NCBI GenBank assembly: GCA_964617995.1
Contig: CAZTXD010000042.1
Coordinates: 1-24,607, forward strand
From: CAZTXD01 sp964617995
GTDB lineage: Bacteria; Actinomycetota; Acidimicrobiia; Spongiisociales; ZC4RG35
Reading direction: 5' to 3'
Length of the DNA stretch: 24,607 nt
The notes under the pieces were generated by a model. That model did not search any database and had not been told where the DNA came from. It worked only from the letters and a program-made list of their open reading frames with translations. Shown here piece by piece: positions 7,848 to 14,814 of the stretch (positions are counted from its first letter, which is position 1; each line of letters opens with the position of its first letter). Position numbers and translations under genes: made by a program.

Positions 7848-9662
7848 TCACGCGGGGACGATGGTGCAGTTGCAGTCGCGGTGGGCCGGGGGCACGGCTT
7901 CACCCGAGTCCGCGGCGGTGCGGCACATCGAGCAGAGGCGTCCCGCCGGGATCCAACTCCAGGCCCTCCCCTGGCTCTTCAGCGCCCAGCTCAATGCCTC
8001 GTGATAGGAGGTGAGGGCGATGAAACGCACGCGCCGCTCCGCTTGGTCGGTCCGCCAGCCGCGGAAAACCCGGGACACCGCCGTCGACCTCTCCCGGGCA
8101 TCGGCACCCGAAGCTTCCAGACCGGCAACGACGGCCCGGGTGAGATCGGTACCGATCGACGCCGTCTCCACGTCGGGACGGAACGGCTCGGTCACCGTCA
8201 CTCCCATCTCGGCGGCCGCCTCCAGCCCCGCCTGGGCGGCACCGCCGATGAGGCCTTCCAGCTCTGCCGCCAGGGCGGACTCCAGCCCTTGGGCGTCGGG
8301 CTGCCAGGCGCCGTTGGTGAGCCGCAACTGCTCGAGAGCGTGGCTCTGGGCGTCGGTGAGCGTCCGCTTCACCGCCCTGAGAGCGTCGTTGGTTACAGGG
8401 AGGAGCAGGCGCTCACGGGTCTCGAACGGGTCGACGCCCTCCTCGCTCGGCGGAGAAGGGGGGCTCTCCCCGGCAGGCGTCTCCTCATCCTCGGTCGAAC
8501 CGGGAGACGGCCGGACGCCTGCAACGTCGCGGACCTCAGGCGGCGGGGGTTGTCGCAGACGGCGGAACAGGTCGGACACGTCGTTGTCGTCGCCCGGCGG
8601 CGGCTCCTCATGGGTGGTTGGTCCCGGCGCCGGAGCCTCGCCGGTGATCTCCTCCGCCGACTCATCCTGTGACGGCTCCTCGTCGTCGCCCTCATCATCG
8701 GCTTCGTCGACCTCCCGGACCTCGTCCTCGGCCTCAGCGACTTCCTCAGCCCGGAGCCGCGCCACCTCGTCGGCCAGCGTTTCCGCGTCCGTGTCACCGG
8801 CATCATCGGCGTGGCGTTCCGGGCGGATGACCCGGACGGTGTGTCCCTCTTCCCAGTCTTCGACCCTGGTTCCCTGCTCATCCGCCACCACTGCGCGCCG
8901 CGGAAGATCGACGGGCTCCGACAAGCCGATCCCCTGGCGCCTCTCTTCCAGCTCTCCTTCGAAAGAGGAGAGGGCGGTGCGAACCTGCTCCAGCTCGGCC
9001 ATCAGCTCCTGGCGCCGCTGGTCGAGGGCCCGGGTCCGTTCCTGGGCCGCCTCGGCCTGGCGGTGGGCGGTGGCGATGATCTCCTCGTGCTCGGAGCGGG
9101 CCTGGGTCACCAGCCTCTCGCTCTCCATCTTGGCGTTGCGGACGACATCGTCGGCTTCCCGACGGGAGGCGGCGGTGAGCCGGTGCGCCTCCCGCTCCGC
9201 CTCTCCCCGCGCAGCCAGTGAGTCCCTCTCGGCCGCCGACCGGATCCTCTCGATCTCCGCTGCGACTTGCTCGAGGAGCTGGCTGCCGGTCGTCCAGGCG
9301 TCGGTGCGCATGGCCTCGGCATCGCTGCGGGCCGTCGTGAGGAGCTCCTCGGCCTCAGCCATCGCCTCGGAACGCCACCGGGCGGCGTCGGCACCGGCAC
9401 GCTCACGCATCGTCTCGGCGGCGGTACGGGCCGCCTCCAGAACCGACGTCACCTCCCGGCCCACTGCCTCGAACTCGCTCCTGAGATCGCGATCGGCGAG
9501 ATCGCCCAGCCGCGCCGCCATGCGGTCCCGCTCCTCCATCAGTTCGCCGACGGCAACGGCCAGCTCTTCGAGCCTCGCCTCGACCTCGCCCTGATCGAAC
9601 CCGCGGAAGACGACCCGGAAGGTGGCGCGCCGGATGTCGTCGGGGCTGGGGTGGGTGGTCAT
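7848..9662 (-). CDS. DivIVA-like coiled coil fused to a MuF-like C-terminal domain
   Basis: This 604-residue protein starts with a DivIVA-type segment (RRATFRVVFRGFDQGEVEARL at about 11-31, the membrane-curvature end of that family). A long Ala/Glu/Arg coiled coil follows to about 245, with repeats like those of bacterial scaffold proteins. Residues 285-415 are an acidic, Pro-rich and probably disordered linker. The C-terminal region (about 420-604) ends in a helix containing IALTSYHEALSWALKSQG, then CSMC and PPAHRDCNCTIVP (C577, C580, H594, C597, C599). That layout matches the end of phage Mu gpF/SPP1 gp7 minor head proteins (CxxC...PPxHxxCxC). The start at 9662 is inferred from the DivIVA domain. 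Function unknown; a polar scaffold carrying a phage-derived module is my inference. Confidence 0.85.
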   Translation of the reverse strand: MTTHPSPDDIRRATFRVVFRGFDQGEVEARLEELAVAVGELMEERDRMAARLGDLADRDLRSEFEAVGREVTSVLEAARTAAETMRERAGADAARWRSEAMAEAEELLTTARSDAEAMRTDAWTTGSQLLEQVAAEIERIRSAAERDSLAARGEAEREAHRLTAASRREADDVVRNAKMESERLVTQARSEHEEIIATAHRQAEAAQERTRALDQRRQELMAELEQVRTALSSFEGELEERRQGIGLSEPVDLPRRAVVADEQGTRVEDWEEGHTVRVIRPERHADDAGDTDAETLADEVARLRAEEVAEAEDEVREVDEADDEGDDEEPSQDESAEEITGEAPAPGPTTHEEPPPGDDNDVSDLFRRLRQPPPPEVRDVAGVRPSPGSTEDEETPAGESPPSPPSEEGVDPFETRERLLLPVTNDALRAVKRTLTDAQSHALEQLRLTNGAWQPDAQGLESALAAELEGLIGGAAQAGLEAAAEMGVTVTEPFRPDVETASIGTDLTRAVVAGLEASGADARERSTAVSRVFRGWRTDQAERRVRFIALTSYHEALSWALKSQGRAWSWIPAGRLCSMCRTAADSGEAVPPAHRDCNCTIVPA

Positions 9663-9724
9663 GGGACATCCCAAGATACCGCCGGTGAACTCACAAGCCC
9701 GACGTTTGGGAGGTAGAAGCCGGG

Positions 9725-10729
9725 TCAAACCTCGCCGAGAGTCGCCAGGTACTCCAGTGCGTCGTCGATGGTTGCCACCGGGATGAGCTCCAGGTCAGCG
9801 CGAGGAGCCGTGAGGGCGACCTCGTAGTTGGCCTCCGGCACCAGCATCACGTGGGCTCCTGCGGCCTCCGCCGCAACCACCTTCTGACGGACGCCGCCGA
9901 CGGCGCCCACGTTGCCCTCGTTGTCGATGGTTCCCGTCCCGGCGACGATCCTGCCTCCCGTGAGGTCCCCGGGGGTGAGCACGTCGATGATCGCCAGGGT
10001 GTACATGAGGCCGGCGGACGGCCCGCCCACGATGCCGGAGTCGACGTCCACCCAGAACGGGAGTTGGCGGACGAACACCCCGATCATCGGACTGGCGGGT
10101 TCGTCCTCGCGGGCGGCGAGCTCGATACGGTGGGCGACGCGACGGCCTTGCCGTTCCACCTCGATGTCCGCGAGGTCGCCGGGCATGAAGTCGGACATCG
10201 CTGCCGCCAGGTCTCCGGTGGCGGCGATCTCCTCACCGGCGAACGTCACGATGCGGTCGCCGATCTCCAACGTTTGGCCGGCGGGGGTGTCGGCGGCGTA
10301 CCCGGTGATGAAAACGGACGGTTCGTAGTCTTCGGTGTCGACGTGCTGCAGGGCGACGGTGATGGCGGCGGTGGTGGACTGGTCCATGAGCTGGAGGTTG
10401 CGTCGCCGGTACTCCTCGTCGGTCTCGTCGGGTCTCCGCACCGCCTGGCGAGCGAGGACGTCCACCGACGGATCGATCGCCGAGATCAGGGCCTCGAAGG
10501 GGTTGATGTCCTGACCGGCCACCGTCAGCACCACCAGCTCCCCTCCCGGCGCGTAGGCGGGGGCACCCTCTATCACCACCGAGTCGGCAGCGTCGCTGAC
10601 GGGACCGGGTGAGTAGGCGATCAGCGGCAGCTCCACGCTCCAGGCGGCGACCACCAGTCCCACCAGGAAGAAGAGGGCGGCGGCGGCGATCAGAGCCCGG
10701 TTGCGCGGCGTTGCGCTCTCGTCGTTCAC
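9725..10729 (-). CDS. YlbL-like PDZ and Lon-type (S16) serine protease
   Basis: This 334-residue protein has one N-terminal membrane helix (about 11-31), an extracytoplasmic PDZ domain (about 135-205, with the carboxylate loop near TPAGQTLEIGD) and a C-terminal Lon-type proteolytic domain without the ATPase. The catalytic dyad is visible as Ser238 in GGPSAG and Lys283 in VRQKVVAAEAAGA. YlbL-type proteases act at the outer face of the membrane; Bacillus YlbL takes part in recovery from DNA damage by removing a cell-division inhibitor. The start is GTG, preceded by TACGAT with an 8-nt spacer and no ribosome site, so a leaderless mRNA is likely. Pairing with UPF0182 is common in actinobacteria; here the DivIVA-MuF gene lies between them. 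Confidence 0.92.
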   Translation of the reverse strand: MNDESATPRNRALIAAAALFFLVGLVVAAWSVELPLIAYSPGPVSDAADSVVIEGAPAYAPGGELVVLTVAGQDINPFEALISAIDPSVDVLARQAVRRPDETDEEYRRRNLQLMDQSTTAAITVALQHVDTEDYEPSVFITGYAADTPAGQTLEIGDRIVTFAGEEIAATGDLAAAMSDFMPGDLADIEVERQGRRVAHRIELAAREDEPASPMIGVFVRQLPFWVDVDSGIVGGPSAGLMYTLAIIDVLTPGDLTGGRIVAGTGTIDNEGNVGAVGGVRQKVVAAEAAGAHVMLVPEANYEVALTAPRADLELIPVATIDDALEYLATLGEV

Positions 10730-10737
10730 GGGAGTGA

Positions 10738-10743
10738 ATCGTA
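10738..10743 (-). promoter_or_regulatory. -10 hexamer TACGAT of the YlbL-like gene
   Basis: TACGAT on the minus strand ends 8 nt before the GTG start at 10729. No Shine-Dalgarno sequence is present, consistent with a leaderless or nearly leaderless transcript. Confidence 0.45.
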
Positions 10744-10813
10744 TCCCGAGGGGACGGTTAGGCCACCCTGGTGATCATGGCGGAGCGACGAGTTTGCCGG
10801 CCTGAGCGCGGTC

Positions 10814-10823
10814 GTGTGCACAC
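10814..10823. promoter_or_regulatory. Palindrome GTGTGCACAC upstream of bioY
   Basis: This perfect 10-bp palindrome lies 57-66 bases upstream of the bioY start, in the 150-bp region between bioY and the divergent YlbL-like gene. It could be an operator, but it matches no biotin-regulator site that I can name. Confidence 0.25.
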
Positions 10824-10867
10824 TCGTCGGAGAGCCGTGTCGTGGCCCCCCTCGGAGACGGCCGTCT

Positions 10868-10873
10868 TAGAAT
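10868..10873 (+). promoter_or_regulatory. -10 hexamer TAGAAT of bioY (leaderless)
   Basis: TAGAAT is followed by exactly six bases and then the bioY ATG, which puts the expected transcription start on the A of the start codon. There is no ribosome site. No clear -35 was seen. Confidence 0.55.
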
Positions 10874-10879
10874 CGCCCG

Positions 10880-11452
10880 ATGTCGTATTCACCCGCCGTC
10901 ATCGCCTCCCCCGTCATCGCCCGCTCCCGTTCCCTCACCGCCGCCCTCATTGTGGCCGTGGCCGGCCTCACCGCCCTCGCCGCCCAGTGGTATATCCCCC
11001 TGTGGCCGGTGCCGGTCACCGGGCAGACGTTGGTGATCCTCCTGGGGGGAGCCGCCCTCGGCTGGCGGGCGGGAGCCGCCGCCCAGGTCCTCTACCTGGC
11101 GGTGGGAGCGGCCGGGGCGCCGGTCTTCACACAGGCCTCCGGCGGCGTCGACGTGCTGTGGGGTCCCGCCGCCACCACCGCCGGGTACCTGTTCGCGTTC
11201 CCCGTAGCGGCCGCTTTGGTCGGATGGCTGGCCGAGCGTCGTCACGATCGCCGGTTCTGGACCATGGTCCTGGCCTTCGTCGCGGGCAGCGCCGTCATCT
11301 ATGTCGGCGGCATGCTGGGCTTGATTGCCGTCTTGGGTCTGAGCGTGCTCGAGGCGTTCTCGGTGGGTGTGTGGCCGTTCCTCGTCGGCGACGCCCTCAA
11401 GGCCGCCGCCGCCGGAGTCCTGTTGCCCGGAGCGTGGCGGCTGTTCAGGTGA
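10880..11452 (+). CDS. bioY: Biotin transporter substrate-binding subunit BioY
   Basis: This is a 190-residue integral membrane S-component of an ECF-type vitamin transporter that binds biotin. About six hydrophobic segments span the protein. The family-typical stretch IPLWPVPVTGQTLVILLGG is at about 39-57, followed by the Gly/Ala-rich segment with LYLAVGAAGAPVF. Length is normal. The energising subunits BioM and BioN are not in the window, so it either uses a shared ECF module elsewhere or works alone, as some BioY proteins do. The start is fixed by the TAGAAT hexamer ending six bases upstream. It converges with the fadD-liv operon. Confidence 0.95.
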   Translation: MSYSPAVIASPVIARSRSLTAALIVAVAGLTALAAQWYIPLWPVPVTGQTLVILLGGAALGWRAGAAAQVLYLAVGAAGAPVFTQASGGVDVLWGPAATTAGYLFAFPVAAALVGWLAERRHDRRFWTMVLAFVAGSAVIYVGGMLGLIAVLGLSVLEAFSVGVWPFLVGDALKAAAAGVLLPGAWRLFR

Positions 11453-11469
11453 TCGCTCGCGACGCGGCT

Positions 11470-11506
11470 ATCGGTTATCGGTTGTCAGTACCGAGAACTG
11501 AGAACT
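11470..11506. repeat. Two period-7 tandem repeats between bioY and livG
   Basis: ATCGGTT occurs twice in tandem at 11470-11483, and GAGAACT twice in tandem at 11493-11506. Both sit in the 61-bp space between convergent genes. Together they have the same 7-bp period as the CGACTTC repeats at 4832 and 12331. A weak TCGGT/ACCGA stem overlaps them, but no clear terminator is seen. Confidence 0.65.
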
Positions 11507-11513
11507 GTCGACC

Positions 11514-12425
11514 TCACGGGGCCGATGAGAATTCCTCACCCAGGTAGGCGCGGATGACATCGGGGTTGCGCTGCACCTCGGCGGGAGGGCCCGTGGCGAT
11601 CTGGCGCCCGAAGTCGACCACCATCACCCGATCGGCGATGTCCATCACCAGACCCATATCGTGCTCGACGAGGATCATCGTGATCTCCAGCTCGTCTTGG
11701 ATGTCGAGGATGAATCGGGCCATGTCCTCGGTCTCCTCGAGGTTCATCCCCGCCACCGGCTCGTCCAGGAGCAAAAGCTCGGGCTCCATCGCCAGCGCCC
11801 GGGCCAGCTCCACCCGCTTCTGGATTCCGTAGGGCAACAAGCCCACGGGGTACTTGCGCCACTGCTCGATCTCCAGGAAGTCGACGATGTCCTCGACCTT
11901 GTAGCGGTTCTCCACCTCGGCCTTCTTGGCACGCGGTAACCACAGCGCCCCCGCCAGCCAGCTCGAGCGCATCCTGATGTGGCGGCCGGTGAGGATGTTC
12001 TCGATGACGGTCATGTGGGGGAACAGAGCGATATTCTGGAACGTGCGTGCGATCCCCAGCTCGGCCGTCTGGTTGGGCTTGATACCCAGGATCGACTCGC
12101 CCCTCCACAGGATCTCCCCCTGCTGAGGGTGATAGACCTGGTTGATGCAGTTGAAGATCGACGTCTTCCCCGCCCCGTTGGGTCCGATGATGGAGAACAG
12201 CTCGCGGTCGTTCACTTCGAACGACACGCCGTCGATCGCCTTCACCCCCTTGAAGGAGAGGTGCACGTCCCGAAAATCGAGCAGCAAGCCGGTGCCCCCC
12301 GTGGGCTCCCTGCTGCCTGCCTCCGCCTGAGAACTCCCGACTTCCGACTTCCGACTTGGAACTTCCGACTTGGAACTTCCCACTTCCGACTTCCGACTTG
12401 TTGGAACTTCCGACTGCGAACTCAT
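11514..12425 (-). CDS. livG: Branched-chain-type ABC importer ATPase LivG with repeat-encoded extension
   Basis: This 303-residue ATPase energises the LivHM permease. Walker A is GPNGAGKT at 81-88. The signature region LLPYGIQKRVELARAL (about 196-211) has the LivG-type variant of LSxGQ, and Walker B LLLLDEP precedes the D-loop GMN. The ABC domain begins at about residue 47. The first 46 residues are Ser/Glu/Lys-rich with repeated SEV-containing units, and are encoded by the period-7 DNA repeat at 12331-12418. The ATG at 12425 overlaps the livF stop as ATGA, which supports this start by translational coupling. The extension looks like expanded repeat DNA that became coding, not a family domain. 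Confidence 0.93.
   Translation of the reverse strand: MSSQSEVPTSRKSEVGSSKSEVPSRKSEVGSSQAEAGSREPTGGTGLLLDFRDVHLSFKGVKAIDGVSFEVNDRELFSIIGPNGAGKTSIFNCINQVYHPQQGEILWRGESILGIKPNQTAELGIARTFQNIALFPHMTVIENILTGRHIRMRSSWLAGALWLPRAKKAEVENRYKVEDIVDFLEIEQWRKYPVGLLPYGIQKRVELARALAMEPELLLLDEPVAGMNLEETEDMARFILDIQDELEITMILVEHDMGLVMDIADRVMVVDFGRQIATGPPAEVQRNPDVIRAYLGEEFSSAP
12331..12418. repeat. Degenerate period-7 tandem repeat within the 5' end of livG
   Basis: About a dozen copies of CGACTTC and variants such as GGAACTT and CCACTTC are arranged in tandem. The tract lies inside the livG reading frame just after its start codon, and three units give a seven-residue peptide repeat. The unit is the same as the intergenic repeat at 4832-4850. 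Confidence 0.85.
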
Positions 12426-13210
12426 GACAGCCACCGCTTGCGTCGCTTGTAGTGCTTGACGTCGCGGAACGACTTGCGACCCTCCCCGGACAGGCCCAGA
12501 TAGAACTCCTGGACGTCTTCGTCTCTGAGCAGCTTGGCCGGCTCGCCGTCCATCACCATCTTGCCTGTCTCCATGATGTAGCCGTGGTGGGCGATCGACA
12601 GCGCCATGTTGGCGTTCTGCTCGATCAGCAGCACCGAGGTTCCCTGCTCGTTGATCTCCACGATCACGCCTTTCACCTGCTGAACGAGGAGGGGCGCCAA
12701 CCCCAGCGAGGGCTCGTCGAGGATCAGCACCTTGGGATCCTGCATCAGGGCTCTCCCGATAGCCAGCATCTGCTGCTCTCCGCCCGACAGGTAGCCGGCG
12801 GTGGCCTTGCGACGGTCCGCCAGCGGAGGAAAGAGGGTCATCACCCGCTCGTAGGCACTGTCGTAGGCGTCGGCATTGGCATTGACATAGGCCCCTGCCC
12901 GGAGGTTCTCCTCGACCGACATTTCGGCGAAGACCCTCCGGCCCTCCATGACCTGGCTGATCCCGTGAGCGACGATGTAGGAGGGATCCCTGCCGGTGAT
13001 GTCGTCGCCGTCGAGAACGATCTGACCCTTGGTGATGTCGCCCTCATGGATGTCGAGGAGTCCCGTTATCGCGCGCATGGTGGTGGTCTTGCCGGCTCCG
13101 TTGCTGCCCAGCAAGGCCACGATCTTGCCGTCGGGTACCTCGAGGGATATCCCCCGCAGGACCAGCACGACGTCGTTGTAGACCACCTCGAGGTTCGAGA
13201 CGGTCAGCAT
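12422..13210 (-). CDS. livF: Branched-chain-type ABC importer ATPase LivF
   Basis: This is the second cytoplasmic ATPase of the importer, 262 residues. Walker A GSNGAGKT is at 35-42, the signature LSGGEQQ at 141-147 and Walker B VLILDEPSLGLAP at 161-173. The Q-loop region near VMEGRRVFAEMSV is LivF-like. I chose the ATG at 13210 because it begins the family N-terminus (MLTVSNLEVVYN) and has GGAG eight bases upstream; the frame extends to 13381, but through the hairpin and into livJ. The stop overlaps the livG start. The C-terminus is basic and slightly longer than usual. Confidence 0.95.
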   Translation of the reverse strand: MLTVSNLEVVYNDVVLVLRGISLEVPDGKIVALLGSNGAGKTTTMRAITGLLDIHEGDITKGQIVLDGDDITGRDPSYIVAHGISQVMEGRRVFAEMSVEENLRAGAYVNANADAYDSAYERVMTLFPPLADRRKATAGYLSGGEQQMLAIGRALMQDPKVLILDEPSLGLAPLLVQQVKGVIVEINEQGTSVLLIEQNANMALSIAHHGYIMETGKMVMDGEPAKLLRDEDVQEFYLGLSGEGRKSFRDVKHYKRRKRWLS

Positions 13211-13251
13211 GGCGAGGGCTCCATGATCACGGTCACCTCGTCCAGGGGTTG

Positions 13252-13283
13252 GATGGGGTGGGCGGTCACCCGCCCACCCCATC
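13252..13283 (-). terminator. Strong hairpin between livJ and livF
   Basis: GATGGGGTGGGCGG and its exact complement form a 14-bp stem with a TCAC loop, starting seven bases beyond the livJ stop codon. No T-run follows in the direction of transcription, so it probably does not end all transcription. It more likely acts as a partial terminator or as a 3' stabiliser that keeps the binding-protein message more abundant than that of the downstream ATPases, a known pattern in binding-protein operons. Confidence 0.7.
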
Positions 13284-13289
13284 GGGTCG

Positions 13290-14735
13290 TCAGCCTGTGA
13301 AGCAAGCGCTGGTGAACTCGTAGGCGGCTGCCACCTCACCCACGAAGAAGTCGGCGAGCAACTCAGAGCCGGTGGTCCCACCGTTGGGGGCCGACCCGAT
13401 CGTCTGGTTGGCGCCGCCGGCGGCCTCGTACGCCTCCAGGCTCGGCTTCAACATGGCGATCTCCCGCGTCACGTAGGAGTTGGGGTCGTCGGGCGGCGAA
13501 TAGCTCTGGTCGGGGGCCACGCCGTTGAAGCTGAGGCCCTCGATGGACAGAGCCGCCTCGCGGATGCCGTTGCGGGTCATATCGCCGCTTTCGGCGGCCA
13601 CCCGCAGCACCTGCTCGGTCGTCTGACCCTCGAGCCAGCCGAGCACGAAGGCATCGGAGGGACGCAGATCCGGCCGTGCCGCCAGCATGGCGTCGACCAG
13701 GTCGGCCATGCCGGGTACGTCGGTTCCCCACGACACGTTGTAGGCGGGCTGGAAGTACGAGGCATCGATCACCGGACCGAGCGCTGTGTCCAGCATACGG
13801 AAGTCGTAGCTGGGCACGGCACCCGTCCACAGGCCCTGATATCCGGCCTGAGCTGCTCCGCCCATCAGCACCCCGAAGTTGGTGGGGTTGACGGTGGCGA
13901 AGACGATATCGGCGCCACTCTCGACGATGCCGGTGATGACCTCGGTCTCAGGGTCGTCTCCAGCCGGTGTCACCAGACCCTCCCCGTCGAAGGCCAGTTC
14001 CAGGCCCAGCTCGGAGATGGCGTGCTTGGCGCCGAAAGCCGAGTCCTGGCCGTACTCACCGGGGAACGACACGACCGCCCACGAGGGCGCCTCACCCTGC
14101 TCCTCTTCGTACATGTTCGACATGAACTCGACCACGTTCATGCCCTCAAGGCAGTAGTTGGTCTGCTGCTCGAGGGCTGTTCCCTGGTCGATGCTGGGGT
14201 CGGCCCAGCCCGAGTACCAGCTCAACGGGATGGCGACCACTCCGTCTTCCAGCATCAGGTCGATGATGCCGGCGGTGTGGGGCGATCCCGTCGACTGACT
14301 GATGATGGCCACGCGATCGCGCATGGCCTCATACTGTGTCCGGTGCTGGTCGGGGTCGTAGGAGGTGTCGAGGACCTCCACCACGATCTGACGGCCGGCG
14401 ATGCCACCGCTCTCGTTGACGATGTCCCAGTAGACCTCCTGCGCGGCCACGATGTCCTGGACCAGCGGAGCGAAGATACCGGTGAGGTCGGCCAGAAGGC
14501 CGACCGTGATGGTGTCCTCGGTCACGCCCACGTCAAAGGCGACGTCGCCGTCGGTGTCCATGGGTTCGGTGGTGTCGGTGGTCTCGTCCGGCTCGGTCTC
14601 GGGCGGAGCGTCGGTCGCCGGCGGGGCGTCCGTCTCCGGGGGAGCCGCCGTCTCGTCGGTGACGTCTCCGCCGCATGCCACGAGCAGCATGCCGAGAACG
14701 ATGGCGATGACGAGCCATCCTTGTCTCTTTCTCAC
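13290..14735 (-). CDS. Lipoprotein substrate-binding protein of the Liv-type importer
   Basis: This is a 481-residue periplasmic-binding-protein-type lipoprotein. The N-terminus is MRKRQGWLVIAIVLGMLLVAC, a signal peptide with lipobox LVAC (lipidated Cys21). A Pro/Thr/Asp/Glu-rich tether spans about 24-62, then a type-1 LivJ/LivK-like fold begins at TITVGLLADLTGIFAP. The start is GTG at 14735, with AGGAGG five bases upstream; an overlapping ATG there runs straight into TGA. It is bigger than typical LivJ (about 370) because of the tether and inserts. The ligand cannot be read from sequence; the adjacent acyl-CoA ligase suggests a carboxylic acid rather than an amino acid. Confidence 0.93.
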   Translation of the reverse strand: MRKRQGWLVIAIVLGMLLVACGGDVTDETAAPPETDAPPATDAPPETEPDETTDTTEPMDTDGDVAFDVGVTEDTITVGLLADLTGIFAPLVQDIVAAQEVYWDIVNESGGIAGRQIVVEVLDTSYDPDQHRTQYEAMRDRVAIISQSTGSPHTAGIIDLMLEDGVVAIPLSWYSGWADPSIDQGTALEQQTNYCLEGMNVVEFMSNMYEEEQGEAPSWAVVSFPGEYGQDSAFGAKHAISELGLELAFDGEGLVTPAGDDPETEVITGIVESGADIVFATVNPTNFGVLMGGAAQAGYQGLWTGAVPSYDFRMLDTALGPVIDASYFQPAYNVSWGTDVPGMADLVDAMLAARPDLRPSDAFVLGWLEGQTTEQVLRVAAESGDMTRNGIREAALSIEGLSFNGVAPDQSYSPPDDPNSYVTREIAMLKPSLEAYEAAGGANQTIGSAPNGGTTGSELLADFFVGEVAAAYEFTSACFTG

Positions 14736-14814
14736 ATTCTCCTCCTGTTTTCGTTCCAATCGACCCGGAGTGCCGGGACGTTTTCGCCGCCGTAACGGCT
14801 GCGAAACCTCAACC

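Noticed and set aside
8011..9594. A 527-codon plus-strand ORF opposite the DivIVA-like gene
   Set aside because: Its product is almost entirely Ser, Ala and Arg, as expected for the antisense of a coiled-coil gene in GC-rich DNA, and it has no domain.
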